From positions 22,343,726 to 22,407,725 of the forward strand of contig NC_063448.1 of NCBI RefSeq assembly GCF_020379485.1: a DNA stretch of 64,000 nucleotides, written 5' to 3'. This stretch comes from Brassica napus (lineage: Eukaryota > Streptophyta > Magnoliopsida > Brassicales > Brassicaceae). Positions within the stretch are counted from its first letter, which is position 1. The number at the start of each line of letters is the position of its first letter. The notes below the pieces were generated by a model. The model saw only the letters and a list, made by a program, of their open reading frames with translations, ran no database searches and was not told the origin of the DNA. This document shows, one piece after another, positions 38,444 to 49,301 of the stretch. Made by a program: the position numbers and the translations under genes.

Positions 38444-40457
38444 TATAATTTATAAACTAATTTTTATGTTATATTCAAAGTTACCCATATATTCATAAAT
38501 ATTTGAAACTAAATTAATAAAACATTTAATTAATTTCCTAATTCAAAACATAAATCACTATTTAACCAGTGTTCTGAAAATTGCAAGTGGTTGATTAATC
38601 AAACCATGACTCGTTCATCTATCTGATTAAAAATTATGTTAAATATCATATTTGAGTTAAATCAGCAAATGGCACACAAACTAATCAAATTTGTCAAGTC
38701 CGGTAAGTCGGTTCAATATCATAACTCGGCTTTTCAAAATTTTAATTAACAATAAAAGTAGTAAATTTAAAATATTATTTCAAAATATCTTACATTGGTT
38801 TAAATATTTATCTAGTAAAACCGTAAAATATTTTTTCTTCAATCAAACCTTATTCTGCACCGCTTATTCTATATTAACTGCAAAATATTTTTGCACAATC
38901 AAATGTTATCATGCATTGATTATTCTATTAAAACTCCATTTATCATGTAAACCACATGAAATACGGTTGTAGCGTACCATAATTTAATTTAATTTCGTTA
39001 TATTTATAAGTTCGGAGTTACCATTAATTTGTAACTATCACTTTCCGTCAATGTAATTTCTAGATTATTATTTCTTTTGCTTAGCAGCTGCAGTAACTTT
39101 ATAAAGTAAATAATATGAATAGTAACATTCAGAATAACCGTGGACAAACTGCGGTGAAATCTTAATAATAATAAAAACATATAGATACATAAATATACGT
39201 AGAAACTTTTGTTGATATTAGATGCGTGTGGTGTGGTGTGGTGTGGTGTGATTTCTAAACATTCAGAACCAAAATATGTATCAATAAGTATGATAATAGA
39301 CGTAAGAACTAAAATGAAAAATTTAGCGGAATGTCCCATCATTAAGGTTTTTGGAGTAGTTTCTTTGTTACCTCAAATCAATTAAAGTGAACATGCATTC
39401 TATGAAAACGATGGTTTGCAAATAATCAAGACTGATTATTTCACACATAAAAAGTTAAATCAAAGAACAAGATCATAGTTACAACATGGAAATAAAGGAG
39501 GGATAAGTTTGATGTCTATCAAATCATTGACTGAATTATTATTTTTGACTGAATAGTTTAGTGCTTAGACTTTTAGTACGTGACAGCTAAACCAAAAAAT
39601 GTGCTGATTAATTTAAGAGTGGTGAGCCTGACCCATTACTCGTCTGATTTATTCAGATTTTTTTATGCAGGAGAATCTGATGCTAATGTAAAGAATTTTA
39701 ATATGTTAATAATTATATAAATTAATAAAATTATAATCTTAATACTATAATATATTTTTGTGTATATATATATATTTAAATCAATATTTACAAATTACAA
39801 GTATGAATACTAATCAAATTTGGGTTACTTAAATTAATACTATATCTGTCTTATATTCACTATTCATACAACTGCTAAGGAACTTAATATATTCTAGATT
39901 TCATCCTTTGTATATATATATATATATATATATACAAGAATTCAGCTTCAACAATTTGAGAATTAAATTTGATTATTTGTCATGTTCTCCATGATTTTTA
40001 GTAAATATGTATTTATCATATTTATGCTCAATTATTATTTTGAATAAATAATTTTAGTGATTTAGCTGATAATTTATCATTATCTTGAAAAACAATTAAC
40101 GTAACATCATAGTTAAATTTATATTATATTTACTTTAGTAAATTTAAAATATTAAAATATTATATATATGTTTATATTATATTTGGTTTAGTAATATTAA
40201 CTCGACTCTATTTTAATATCTATAACACATAATATAAAATCAATCATTTCTCTTTAAAGGGTGTTATTCAATCAGTGATTTAAAATCAATTGTCAAATTT
40301 TGCAATCAATTAAAATTTAAAATTTAAACATAGTTTTTAGTTAATGAATTTTAAAATCTATGCAGAATACCTAAGATTTTGATTTCAATAATTTGTTTAA
40401 GAGAATCCACCACAAATAATTTGAAATCAATTGTAAATATAAAGAACTTTGAACTTT
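38444..40457. other. AT-rich spacer
   Basis: No gene recognised. It includes a GTGTG minisatellite (39226-39250) and a (TA)n tract (~39911-39934). Open frames such as 39004-39342 on the minus strand have no family-like features. Confidence 0.5.
39226..39250. repeat. (GTGTG)5 microsatellite
   Basis: Five tandem copies of GTGTG. Confidence 0.9.
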
Positions 40458-40750
40458 GGAGGATTTTCATGTTTACCACTTAAAGAGACATTTTCAAAAA
40501 TAGATTTTTCATTAAGAGGCAAAAAAACTCTTATACCCTTGTTCTCTATATATAATAAATTTTATAAAATAATAATATTTTTTTTTATGTTTTTGAATTA
40601 TATTTTTCAAATTCAAACATTTTTATAAATTGTTTTTTTTTTAATTCTTTTCGATTTTGTTTTCAAAATTTCTTTTGAAAATTGAAAATTCTTTATGAAA
40701 CTATTATTTAATTTTTTAATATATTTTAAGTATTTATTTATATATTTATT
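40458..40750. mobile_element. MULE-derived MITE, copy b (right end lost)
   Basis: It begins TTTTCATGTTTACCACTTAA and follows copy a through AAGAGACATTTTCAAAAATA, ACTCTTATACC, TGAAACTATT and TTTATATATTTATTAGA. It then diverges into sequence leading to a Helitron-like end, so the right half is missing. Confidence 0.5.
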
Positions 40751-40873
40751 AGACTATTTATAACTTTTAATATTTATTTAATTATTTAATATTTAAAAAG
40801 TATAAAAATCATTTATTCTAATAGTTTTGAATTGATAATATATCTATTTACAATTTTTTGTAAAATTATTAAA

Positions 40874-40895
40874 CCCGCAAGTGCGAGCAAAATAC
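40874..40895 (+). mobile_element. Helitron-like 3' terminus
   Basis: CGCA-AG-TGCG hairpin (40876-40885), then ~9 nt, then CTTAG|T. The terminal motif deviates from CTRR by one inserted T, so it is a decayed end. Confidence 0.45.
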
Positions 40896-41149
40896 TTAGT
40901 ACAATTATGAACACATAGTATATATGATTTACATATGATAGAGTTCCAACTAATTAAAATCTGTTACAAATTAATTAATGTATATAACGATACATATCTA
41001 AATATTGGATTCAACCAAATATTCAAATCATAGTTCTTATCTCTAATTATTAAATAAAGTTTAAAATAATAGTATAAATTTAAGCTGATGGCTTATCACT
41101 CAAAATTATTAAAACATGACAAATAAGCAAAGTGACCTAAAATTATGGA

Positions 41150-44100
41150 AAACAAAAAAAAAATCAGCAAAATTACTTCTTAAATAATAATATAGAAAGA
41201 ATACGAAAAATAAATATATTAACCATTAAATCTGGTTGAAAGTACACAACAATTAAGAAAATACAAATTCTAATACAAACAAAATAGAGCAAACGACGAT
41301 AACAACTACAACAAACAAAAATAGAACAAGTCTAGCATTCATAGGCAATTTCCATATTTCACTAACAAGAGTAACCTAAGTAGATGATGTAACGTAGTTA
41401 AAATCTATATCATCCATTTCTCCAAGAACAAAACTAACATTCAAAGGTAACTCCATACTTCTCCATGGGATGCGCTCTCAATTAATGTTGATTGAGATGA
41501 ATTTTGTGATTCATTATCATCTTATTCAGCAAGTCTCCCACAAACAGTTTGTTTCAAGGGAATGTGAGAGAGACCATTTGAAAACTATTTAAAGGAAATC
41601 AATAGCATAGAAAATAATAAAAAAACATCTAAATTTGATTCTCTTATTTGGTAAAAAAATCAAATGTCATATTAGCAATAACATTTAAGTTATCCTTAGC
41701 TCCAAATGCATCTTCCCTGCCATAAAGATTTACTAATGTTGTGGAGAAATATGATAAACTAAATGATTGGGTTATTGTTTTATGTTGTTTTTTTGTCTAA
41801 CAACTTTAAAAAAACTTTTTTTCTTATGTTAAGAAAAAACTATGAAGAACATGACAAATTTAGTAAATCACTTTTTAAATAATAGTATAGAAAGAATAAG
41901 AAAAAAATCTACTGATCATTAAATATGGTTGAAAGTACACAACGATTAAGAAAATACATATTCTAAAATAAACAAAATAGAGCAAACGCCGATAACAATT
42001 ACAACATAGAAAAATAGACCAAGTCTACATTCATAGGTAATCTCCATTTTCCACCACCAAGAGCAACCTAAGTAGATGATGTAACATAGTTAAGCTCTAT
42101 ACCATCAGATTCTCTAAGAACAAACTAGCATTCAAAGGCAACCTCCATTGTTCTCCATGGGGTGCGCTCTCAATTGGCGTTAGTCGAGAAGAATTTTTTG
42201 ATTCTTTATCATCTTCTCGAGCAAGTCTCCCACAAACATTTCTTTTCAAGAGAATGTGAGAGTGATCCTTTGAAAACCATTTGAAGGAAAACAATAGCAT
42301 ATAAAATAATTCAAGCTTTTTTAAATTTTATTTTCTCATTTGGTAAAAGAACAAATTTCATATTAGCAATAACAATTATGTTATCCCCAGTACCATATGC
42401 ATCTTTCCTGCCATAAATATTTACTAAATTGTGGAGAAACATGATAAACTAAATGGTTTGGTTATTTTTTTTATGTTTTTTCTTTGTCAAACAACTTTCG
42501 TAAAACTTTTTTTTCTTAAGTTAAGAAAAAACTATGGAGAACATTACAAATCAGAAAAATCAATTCTTAAATAATATTATAGAAAGAATAAGAAAAAAAC
42601 CTACTGGTCATTAAATATGGTTGAAAGTACACAACGATTAAGAAAATACATATTTTAAAACAAACAAAATAGAGCAAACGACGATAAGAGCTACAACATA
42701 AAAAAATAGAACAAATCTAGCAATCATATGCAATCTCCATATTCCACCACCAAGAGCAACATAAGTTGATGATATAATGTAGTTAAGCTTTATACCATCC
42801 GATTCTCCAAGAACAAAACTAGCATTCAAAGGCAACCTCCATAGTATTCCATGGAGTGCGCTCTCAATTAGTGTTGGTCGAGATGAATTTTGTGATTCAT
42901 TACCATTTTTTTTCTTCAGAAAGTCTCCTACAAACATTTCATTTCAAGGGGATGTGAGAGTGACCATTTGAAAACAATTTAAAGGAAACCAGTAGCATAG
43001 AAAATAATCCAAACACTTTTAAATTTTATTCTCTCATTTGGTAAAAGAACAAATTTCATATTAGCAATAACAGTTAAGGTATCCCTAGTACCAAAATGCC
43101 ATAAATATTTACTAAAGTTATGGAGAAACATGATAAACTAAATGGTTTGGCTATTGTTTTATGTTGTTTTCTTTGTCTAACAACTTTAGTAAAACTTTTT
43201 TTCTTAAATTAAGAAAAACTATGGAGAACATGACAAATGAGCAAAATCACTTCTTAAATAATAGCATAGAAAGAATAAGAAAAAATATCCAAGAGCAACC
43301 TAAGAAGATGACATAACATAGTTAATATCTATACCATCTAATTCTCCAAGAACAAAACTAGCATTCAAAGGCAACCACCATCCTTCTTCATGGTGTGCTC
43401 TTAATTAGTGTTAATCGAGATAAATTTTGTGATTCATTATCATTTTTCTCAGAAAGTCTCCCACAAACATTTTCTTTCATGGGAATGTGAGAGTGACCTT
43501 TTGAAAACCATTTAAAGGAAAACAATACCATAGAAAATAATCTGAAAACTTCTAATTTTTATTCTCTTATTTGGTAAAAGAACAAATTTCATATTAGAAA
43601 TATCAATTAAGTTATCCACAATACCAAATGCATCTTTCCAGCAATAAAGATTTACTAAAATTGTGGAAAAACATGATAAACTAAATGGTTGAGTTATTGT
43701 TTTTATGTAGTTTTCTTTGTCTAACGCACTATTACCATCTTCTTCGTCAAGTCTCCCACAAACATTTCCTTTCAAGAGAATGTGAGAGAGACCCTTTGCA
43801 AACCGAAAAAATAGCATATAAAATAATCCAAAAACTTCTAAATTTGATTCTCTCATTTGATAAAAGAATAAATTTTATATTAGCAATAAAAGTTAAGTTA
43901 TCCCTAGTACCAAATGCATCTTCCCTGCCATAAAATTTAATAATTTTGTAGAGAAACATGATAAATTAAATGGCTGGGTTATTGTTTTTATGTTGTTTTC
44001 TTTGTCTAAAAACTTTAGTAAAACTTTTTTACTTAAGTTAACAAAAAAACTATGTTGACCATGACAAATCAGCATAATCACTTCATAAATAATAGTATAG

Positions 44101-45440
44101 AAAAAATAAGAAAAAAATCTACTTATCATTCAATCCGGTTGAAAGTACACAACGATTAAGAAAATACATATTCTAAACCAAACAAAATAGAGCAAACGAA
44201 GATAACAAACACAACATAGAAAAATAAAACAAATCTAGCATTCATAGGCAATCTCCATATTCCACCAGCAAGAGAGACCTAAGTAGATGACGTAACGTAG
44301 TTAAGCTCTATAGCATCCGATTCTCTAAGAACAAAGCTAGCATTCAAAGGCAACCTCCATAGTTCTCCATGAATTGCGCTCTCAATTAGCGTTGGTCGAG
44401 ATGAATTTTGTAATTCATTATTATCTTCTTCAGCAAGTATACCACAAACATTTCCTTTCAAGAGAATGTGAGAGTGACACTTTGAAAATCGTTTGAAGGA
44501 AAACAATAGCATAGAAAATAATCCAAAAACTTCGAAATTTGATTCTCTCATTTGGTAAAAGAAAAAAAAATTCATATTAGCAATAACAATTAAGTTATCC
44601 CAGTACCAAATGCATCTTTCCTGCCATAAATAATTACTAAAGTTGTGGAAAACATGATAAACTAAATGGTTGGGTTTTGTTTTTTTTATGTTGTTTACTT
44701 TGTCTAACAATTTTAGTAAAAAAAAAATTTACTCAAATTAAAAAAAACTATGGAGAACATGACAAATCAGCAAAATCACTTCTTAAATAATAATATAGAA
44801 AGAACAAGAGAAAATTTTACTGATCATTCAATCTGGTTGAAAGTACATAACAAATAAGAAAATACATATTCTAAAAATAAACAGAATATAACAAACGACG
44901 ATAACAACTACAACATAGAAAAACTAGAACAAGTCTAGCATTCATAGGCAATCTCTATATTCTACCACCAAAATCGAACTAGATAACGTAACGTAGTTAA
45001 GCTTTATACCATCCGATTCTCCAAGAACAAAACTAGCATTCAAAAGAAACCTCTATATTTCTCCATGGGGTGCACTCTCAATTAGTGTTGGTCGAGATGA
45101 ATTTTGTGATTCATTATCATCTTCTTCAGCAAGTCTCCTAAACATTTCATTCCAAAGGAATGTGACAGTGACCCTTTGAAAACCATTTGAAGGATAACAA
45201 TAGCATAGAAAATAATCCAATAACTTCTAAATTTTATTTTTTCATTTGGTAAAATAACAAATTCCATATTAGCAATAACAGTTAAGTCATCCCCAGTACC
45301 AAATGCATATTCTCTGCCATAAAGATTTACTAAAGTTGTGGAGAAACTTAAGAAAAAAAGTTTTACTAAAGTTGTTAGACAAAGAAAACAACATAAAAAC
45401 AATAACCCAACCATTTAGTTTTTTATGTTTCTCCACAATT
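41150..45440. repeat. ~693-bp tandem repeat array, about six copies, inside a Helitron-like element
   Basis: The anchor CATTCATAGGCAATCTCC recurs at 41336, 42028, 42721, 44239 and 44939, with spacings of 692, 693, 1518 and 700. Between 42721 and 44239 lie shortened copies (junctions near 43283 and 43725), each missing internal blocks. Each unit also contains a diverged internal duplication of about 108 bp: the AATGCTAG-type segments read on the minus strand as WRLPLNASFVLGE and WRLPMNARLVLFF. The minus strand of several units keeps a similar open frame, but each is closed at different points. I regard this as a non-coding satellite-like array. It lies immediately before a good Helitron 3' end (46187-46214). 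Confidence 0.85.
45338..45436. repeat. Micro-inversion at end of tandem array
   Basis: Between GTGGAGAAAC (45338-45347) and GTTTCTCCAC (45427-45436) the sequence is the reverse complement of the corresponding part of the other units (TTTTACTAAAGTTGTTAGAC here against GTCTAACAACTTTAGTAAAA elsewhere). The inverted block is ~79 bp and sits between 10-bp inverted repeats, consistent with inversion or template switching at a short palindrome. Confidence 0.8.
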
Positions 45441-46186
45441 ATTAAAAGAAGAACAAAACCTTTACAAGCTGCAATACATCCCATAACTTTATATAATATC
45501 TATGCACACAATCTCAGGTCGATAGAAACCAAATGTGAAAACCCCACATAAGAAAGTAAAAACCTTATGCACAAAAATTGCTTTAGTCAGAGGACCTTTT
45601 AAGAGGTTTCTTTAAACTTCAACAACACATATTATAATACCGATGCATGAAAGAAATGCTTGGAAAAATAAAACACCCCAGTAAAAGTAGAAACCTTTTG
45701 TAACTTTAGTTCCAAGAAACTTAAGCATAGACTCAATGATATCTAGAATATGCAGAAAAATATTCAAACTGGAATGCACTTCAAAAAGTTGAAGAAAAAA
45801 ATATAGTTTATGATAGAAAAAAAATGCTTGAAGAGAGAAAAATAGTAGATGTAGATAATTTGTTTATGAAAGCTCAATGTATATAGATAACAGTAGAGGA
45901 AGAGGGTGAAAACATTTTTCTCTTTGGCCAATCACATAAACGCACTAGAAATGTTTGGATTGTTTTTTTTACTTGTTAGTATAACAACTAACAACACTTT
46001 AGTATATTAATTAACAACATTAATTTAAATTATATTTAAAAAATAATTGGATTTAAAACAAAAAAATTCTACAATCTAATGTACACAAACAAAAATAACC
46101 AAACCAATCATGTATGATAACCGAACCGACTAAATATTCTACATAAAATCACATGTTGATTTATTTAATTTACAAATATTTATACT
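45441..46186. other. Helitron-like subterminal sequence
   Basis: AT-rich non-coding DNA between the tandem array and the Helitron 3' end. It contains several AAAACC(T/C)-type tracts and no gene. Confidence 0.4.
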
Positions 46187-46214
46187 TGTGCATGAGCACA
46201 GAAAAATCACCTAG
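46187..46214 (+). mobile_element. Helitron 3' terminus
   Basis: Perfect hairpin TGTGC-ATGA-GCACA (46187-46200), 10 nt, then CTAG (46211-46214) followed by T. This is the canonical 3' end. The element presumably includes the tandem array to its left; the 5' TC end was not identified. Confidence 0.75.
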
Positions 46215-46836
46215 TTATCTTTTATTAATTAAATATTTTTTCTACTAACCTTTGTCGCCAATTGTTTTGGGGGGAAATTTCATGTTTACCACTTTCATGG
46301 TACTTTTTCATCTTTACCACAACTTCATTAAATGGCAAAAGACTCTTATACTATTTTCTCTCTATATATATAACAAATCATTATTTAAATAAAATATATT
46401 TTTTTCTGTTTTCGAATTATATTTTTTCAAATTCGAACTTTTTTATAATTTTTTTTTCATAATTGTTTTTGAAAATCGAAAATTATGTTTGAAACTATTT
46501 TGGGAAAATTTTACTTATACACATTGTTTAGTACCATCATTCATTTTTACCACCAATAAGAGGACATTTTCATAAATACCTCAATCATTAATGTGTAGAA
46601 GACTAAATTAACCTTACCTTATTTTTCCTAACTATTGTCTTCTCTCTCGTAAGGATCCGGCGACGAGATCGAGCGTCTTCTTTCTCTCACATAGCCGGCA
46701 AAGAAATCAGATCCTCAAAAAATCAGCTCACACAATCAGCTCCTCACGTAATCAGACGGCAACACAATCTTCTGTCTCTCAAGTAGCTAGCGACACAATC
46801 ACGTCTGTTTGGGAGACTCCCGATTCAAAGCCTCAA

Positions 46837-46866
46837 AATGTCAGCTCCTTTACACAATTCACAACT
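46837..46866 (+). CDS. Possible first coding exon of the DUF1985 gene
   Basis: ATG at 46837 opens MSAPLHNSQL and runs to a donor-like CTT|GTATGT at 46866/46867. It is preceded by ~200 nt of GC-richer, leader-like sequence. The next acceptor-like site (TTTTGCAG) ends at 48156 and would restore phase, making the LINE remnant intronic. This is tentative; it rests on splice-site appearance alone. Confidence 0.3.
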
Positions 46867-47084
46867 TGTATGTTTCTAATTTGTGTATTTTATTGTTTGT
46901 CTCAAGTAATTTTTTTTATTTTGTTCTTCTGGTTATAAAAAATCAAAGAATGTTGGTTTACACTTGTCATCTGAACTGTTCGATCTAAGAGAAAGAGCTT
47001 TGAAAGTGAACATTGAGTTTTTGAAAAATTATAACCTCTTATAAATCTAGGTTTCTAGTTATTTCTAGTTCTCCTGATTTTTTC

Positions 47085-48092
47085 AAGATCCGTCCGTAAA
47101 TCGCCATCTACCTGGTATAGTCGGTACTACCGATGGTACGTGTAATTGAGTATGATTTATTCCCTGTATAGGAGAGTTTTGTGCTTCAGCCCAGAGTAAT
47201 GATTCTGTTTCTGCCAATTTGAGAGTATCACTCGGATCCATATCCAAATTGCTAAAAACTTTATTGTTTCTTCCTTTCCATATATACCATAGAATCAATG
47301 CAAAATGATGATCTTCCATTTCCGGGGAGACTCGCCAAAATAAATGATCCATATTTAAACAGCGATTGAGTGAGAAAGATATCCGGATTCGTTGGGATTC
47401 GTAAAAGTGCCCAGACCTGGATAGCCGGTGGACATTCAAAGAAAACGTGATTTATGGACTCCTCAGGAGCTCCACATCGGTCGCAAATTGTATCCCCTTG
47501 CATTCCTCTTGACCTCAAATTTTTCTTAACCGCTATGCATCCTGCCAGCAGTTGCCATAAAAAATGTTTCATCTTAGGTGGGCAGCGTACTTTCCAGCAG
47601 AAAGCCTTCAGCGGGGTGACCGAAGGACCATACACTGGTGATATTATTTCTCTATCCGGATACACTCGATCCACTTGATATCCAGATTTAACCGTGTATC
47701 TCCCATTGTTTGTAAAATGCCATCCATCTCGACAGTTGTTTCCTTGCACTGCGTGCGAGACTGTCCGCCCTTGAGTTATGCGTCCGTGGTATATGAATAA
47801 TCTCTGAACTGTTGAAACTTCTCTTCAAAAATGTTATGTCTTTCAAATAACTTGCAAAAGCTGGCCACTCCTCTGGTTCCGAAACCATCTTTACCAACTG
47901 AGAATAATCCGTTGCAAATGTAACCGAGAACTGTTTAAGATTCCTCATGCATTCCATTCCCCATATGAGAGCCTCTATCTCCAAATGTAGTGGCGACTGA
48001 CTCGCTCTTGTATTCCTTGCTCCCATTAATCCATCAAAACATTCCAAGGTACTATGCCATCCTTGCCCTGATTTTTCTTTAAACCATGATTA
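47085..48092 (-). pseudogene. LINE ORF2 C-terminal remnant, circularly permuted
   Basis: Minus-strand order is unusual. Block B (48092-~47741) starts at the Trp after DGS of the RNase H-like domain and runs to the end of that domain (IPRTHNSRADSLARSARKQ). It is followed directly by block A (~47740-47085), which encodes the upstream zf-RVT region (CDRCGAPEESINHVFFEC) and ends exactly at RWRFTDGS. Ancestral order must be A then B, and the two outer ends abut without loss. The frames of A and B differ at the internal junction near 47740. The 5' endonuclease and RT parts are missing. Confidence 0.8.
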
Positions 48093-48156
48093 AAAGTTCT
48101 CATCATCGTTTTATAAAGTAATATACTTGATAAGTTTTGTTTTATTTGTTTTGCAG

Positions 48157-48635
48157 TTAGATAGCAATGAATTTTGCACAACTTTGAGATTGCATGTGAG
48201 GATTTATTATGCTAGAATAGAACCACCAGACAATCCAAAAGTGATTATCCACCATTCAAATATGGATATGTCTATAAGATTGCTTATATATTAGGAAAGA
48301 AAGAGTTTGTTCAGATAGAGAACCTACACATTATAAATGTTGTGAAACTGGCTAGAAGGACAAGTGTTCAACTTTCAGGGGGTTTGTTCCATTGTCTCAT
48401 GCAACAAAGAATACTGACGAAGGAGGAAGATCTCTGGTTTACATTCTCTGATCAACCTATGAGGTTTTTAATGTGGAGATTTTTTTTGACAACATGCTTA
48501 GCTTGTGAGGAAAATCAAACAAAAAAAGAGGCGTTGTTCAAAAATTTGAAGAAACCTTATCTTTGGATGCTAAGCAAAGGGGGACAAGTAGACAATGAGA
48601 AGGATTATCGTGTATTTGGTGAACTTTGTTTATAG
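48157..48635 (+). pseudogene. DUF1985 domain gene fragment
   Basis: After an acceptor-like TTTTGCAG the frame reads LDSNEFCTTLRLHVR and onward but soon hits a stop (about 48280). A second frame (48342-48635) continues with the DUF1985 signature: SGGLFHCLMQQR, then DLWFTFSDQPMRF, resembling the family pattern ELWFVFGGxPIRFSLREF, then LTTCLACE. DUF1985 lies N-terminal to Ulp1-type C48 peptidase domains in many plant genes carried by Mutator-like elements. Here the C48 domain is absent and the frame is shifted, so it is a relic. Family call from motif memory only. Confidence 0.6.
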
Positions 48636-49301
48636 AACTCTGAATACTGTATGAGTTTGTGATTTAGGTTTAGGAGTTTATGACTCTTCCTTAGTTTATG
48701 AAGTTAATAGGTAAATTTGTATTTCACTAACTTCATAATACCTTATAAAAATGGTTTATAACTCTTACAAAATCATTAATAAGAGTTTGTGAAATAAAGA
48801 ATAATAATACATAAAGATTCATAAAATTTTTTAAAGGATTGTAAAGGTTTTTTAAGAAATTATAAGTATCTAAACAAATGCATAAAACAGGGGCAAACGC
48901 ACAGCCAACATAAAATGGGTGCATGTACACCCAAAATTTCTTTTTACAATTTTTATCTTGTAAGGTAAAATTATTAGATAAAGCATAAAACTATATTTTT
49001 GCACCCATTGATTCATAATATAGACGTAGTGCACCCGTCAATTTTAATGTCTAGATTTGACACTGCTTCTAGAATGTGTTATGTATTATACAGAAAGTAT
49101 AAGGGCTTATAAAGTATCATAATAAGTAATTACACATTTGTAATATATTTCTTATATGGCATTATTATCAATTTTATAAGAATTTATAAAATGTTATAAA
49201 AGTTCATATAATAATGTAAAAGGGTTTATAAAAACATTATCAATATTTATGAGAACAACTTATAACCCCTTATAAACTCAGTTATAAGATCTTATAATGG
49301 T
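48636..49301. other. AT-rich stretch with TTATAAAA motifs
   Basis: Non-coding. Dense in CTTATAAAA/TTTATAAAA strings that reappear at 55050-55210 on the far side of the LINE remnant. The LINE therefore seems to have landed inside one continuous TATAAAA-rich tract of the MULE. Confidence 0.5.

Noticed and set aside
42097..45414. Repeated minus-strand frames (for example 44279-44710) as a tandem gene family
   Set aside because: They belong to the 693-bp repeat units, stop at different places in each copy, lack recognisable domains, and are better explained as non-coding repeats.
41150..45440. CRISPR-like array
   Set aside because: The unit is ~690 bp and the genome is a plant; nothing resembles short repeats with unique spacers.
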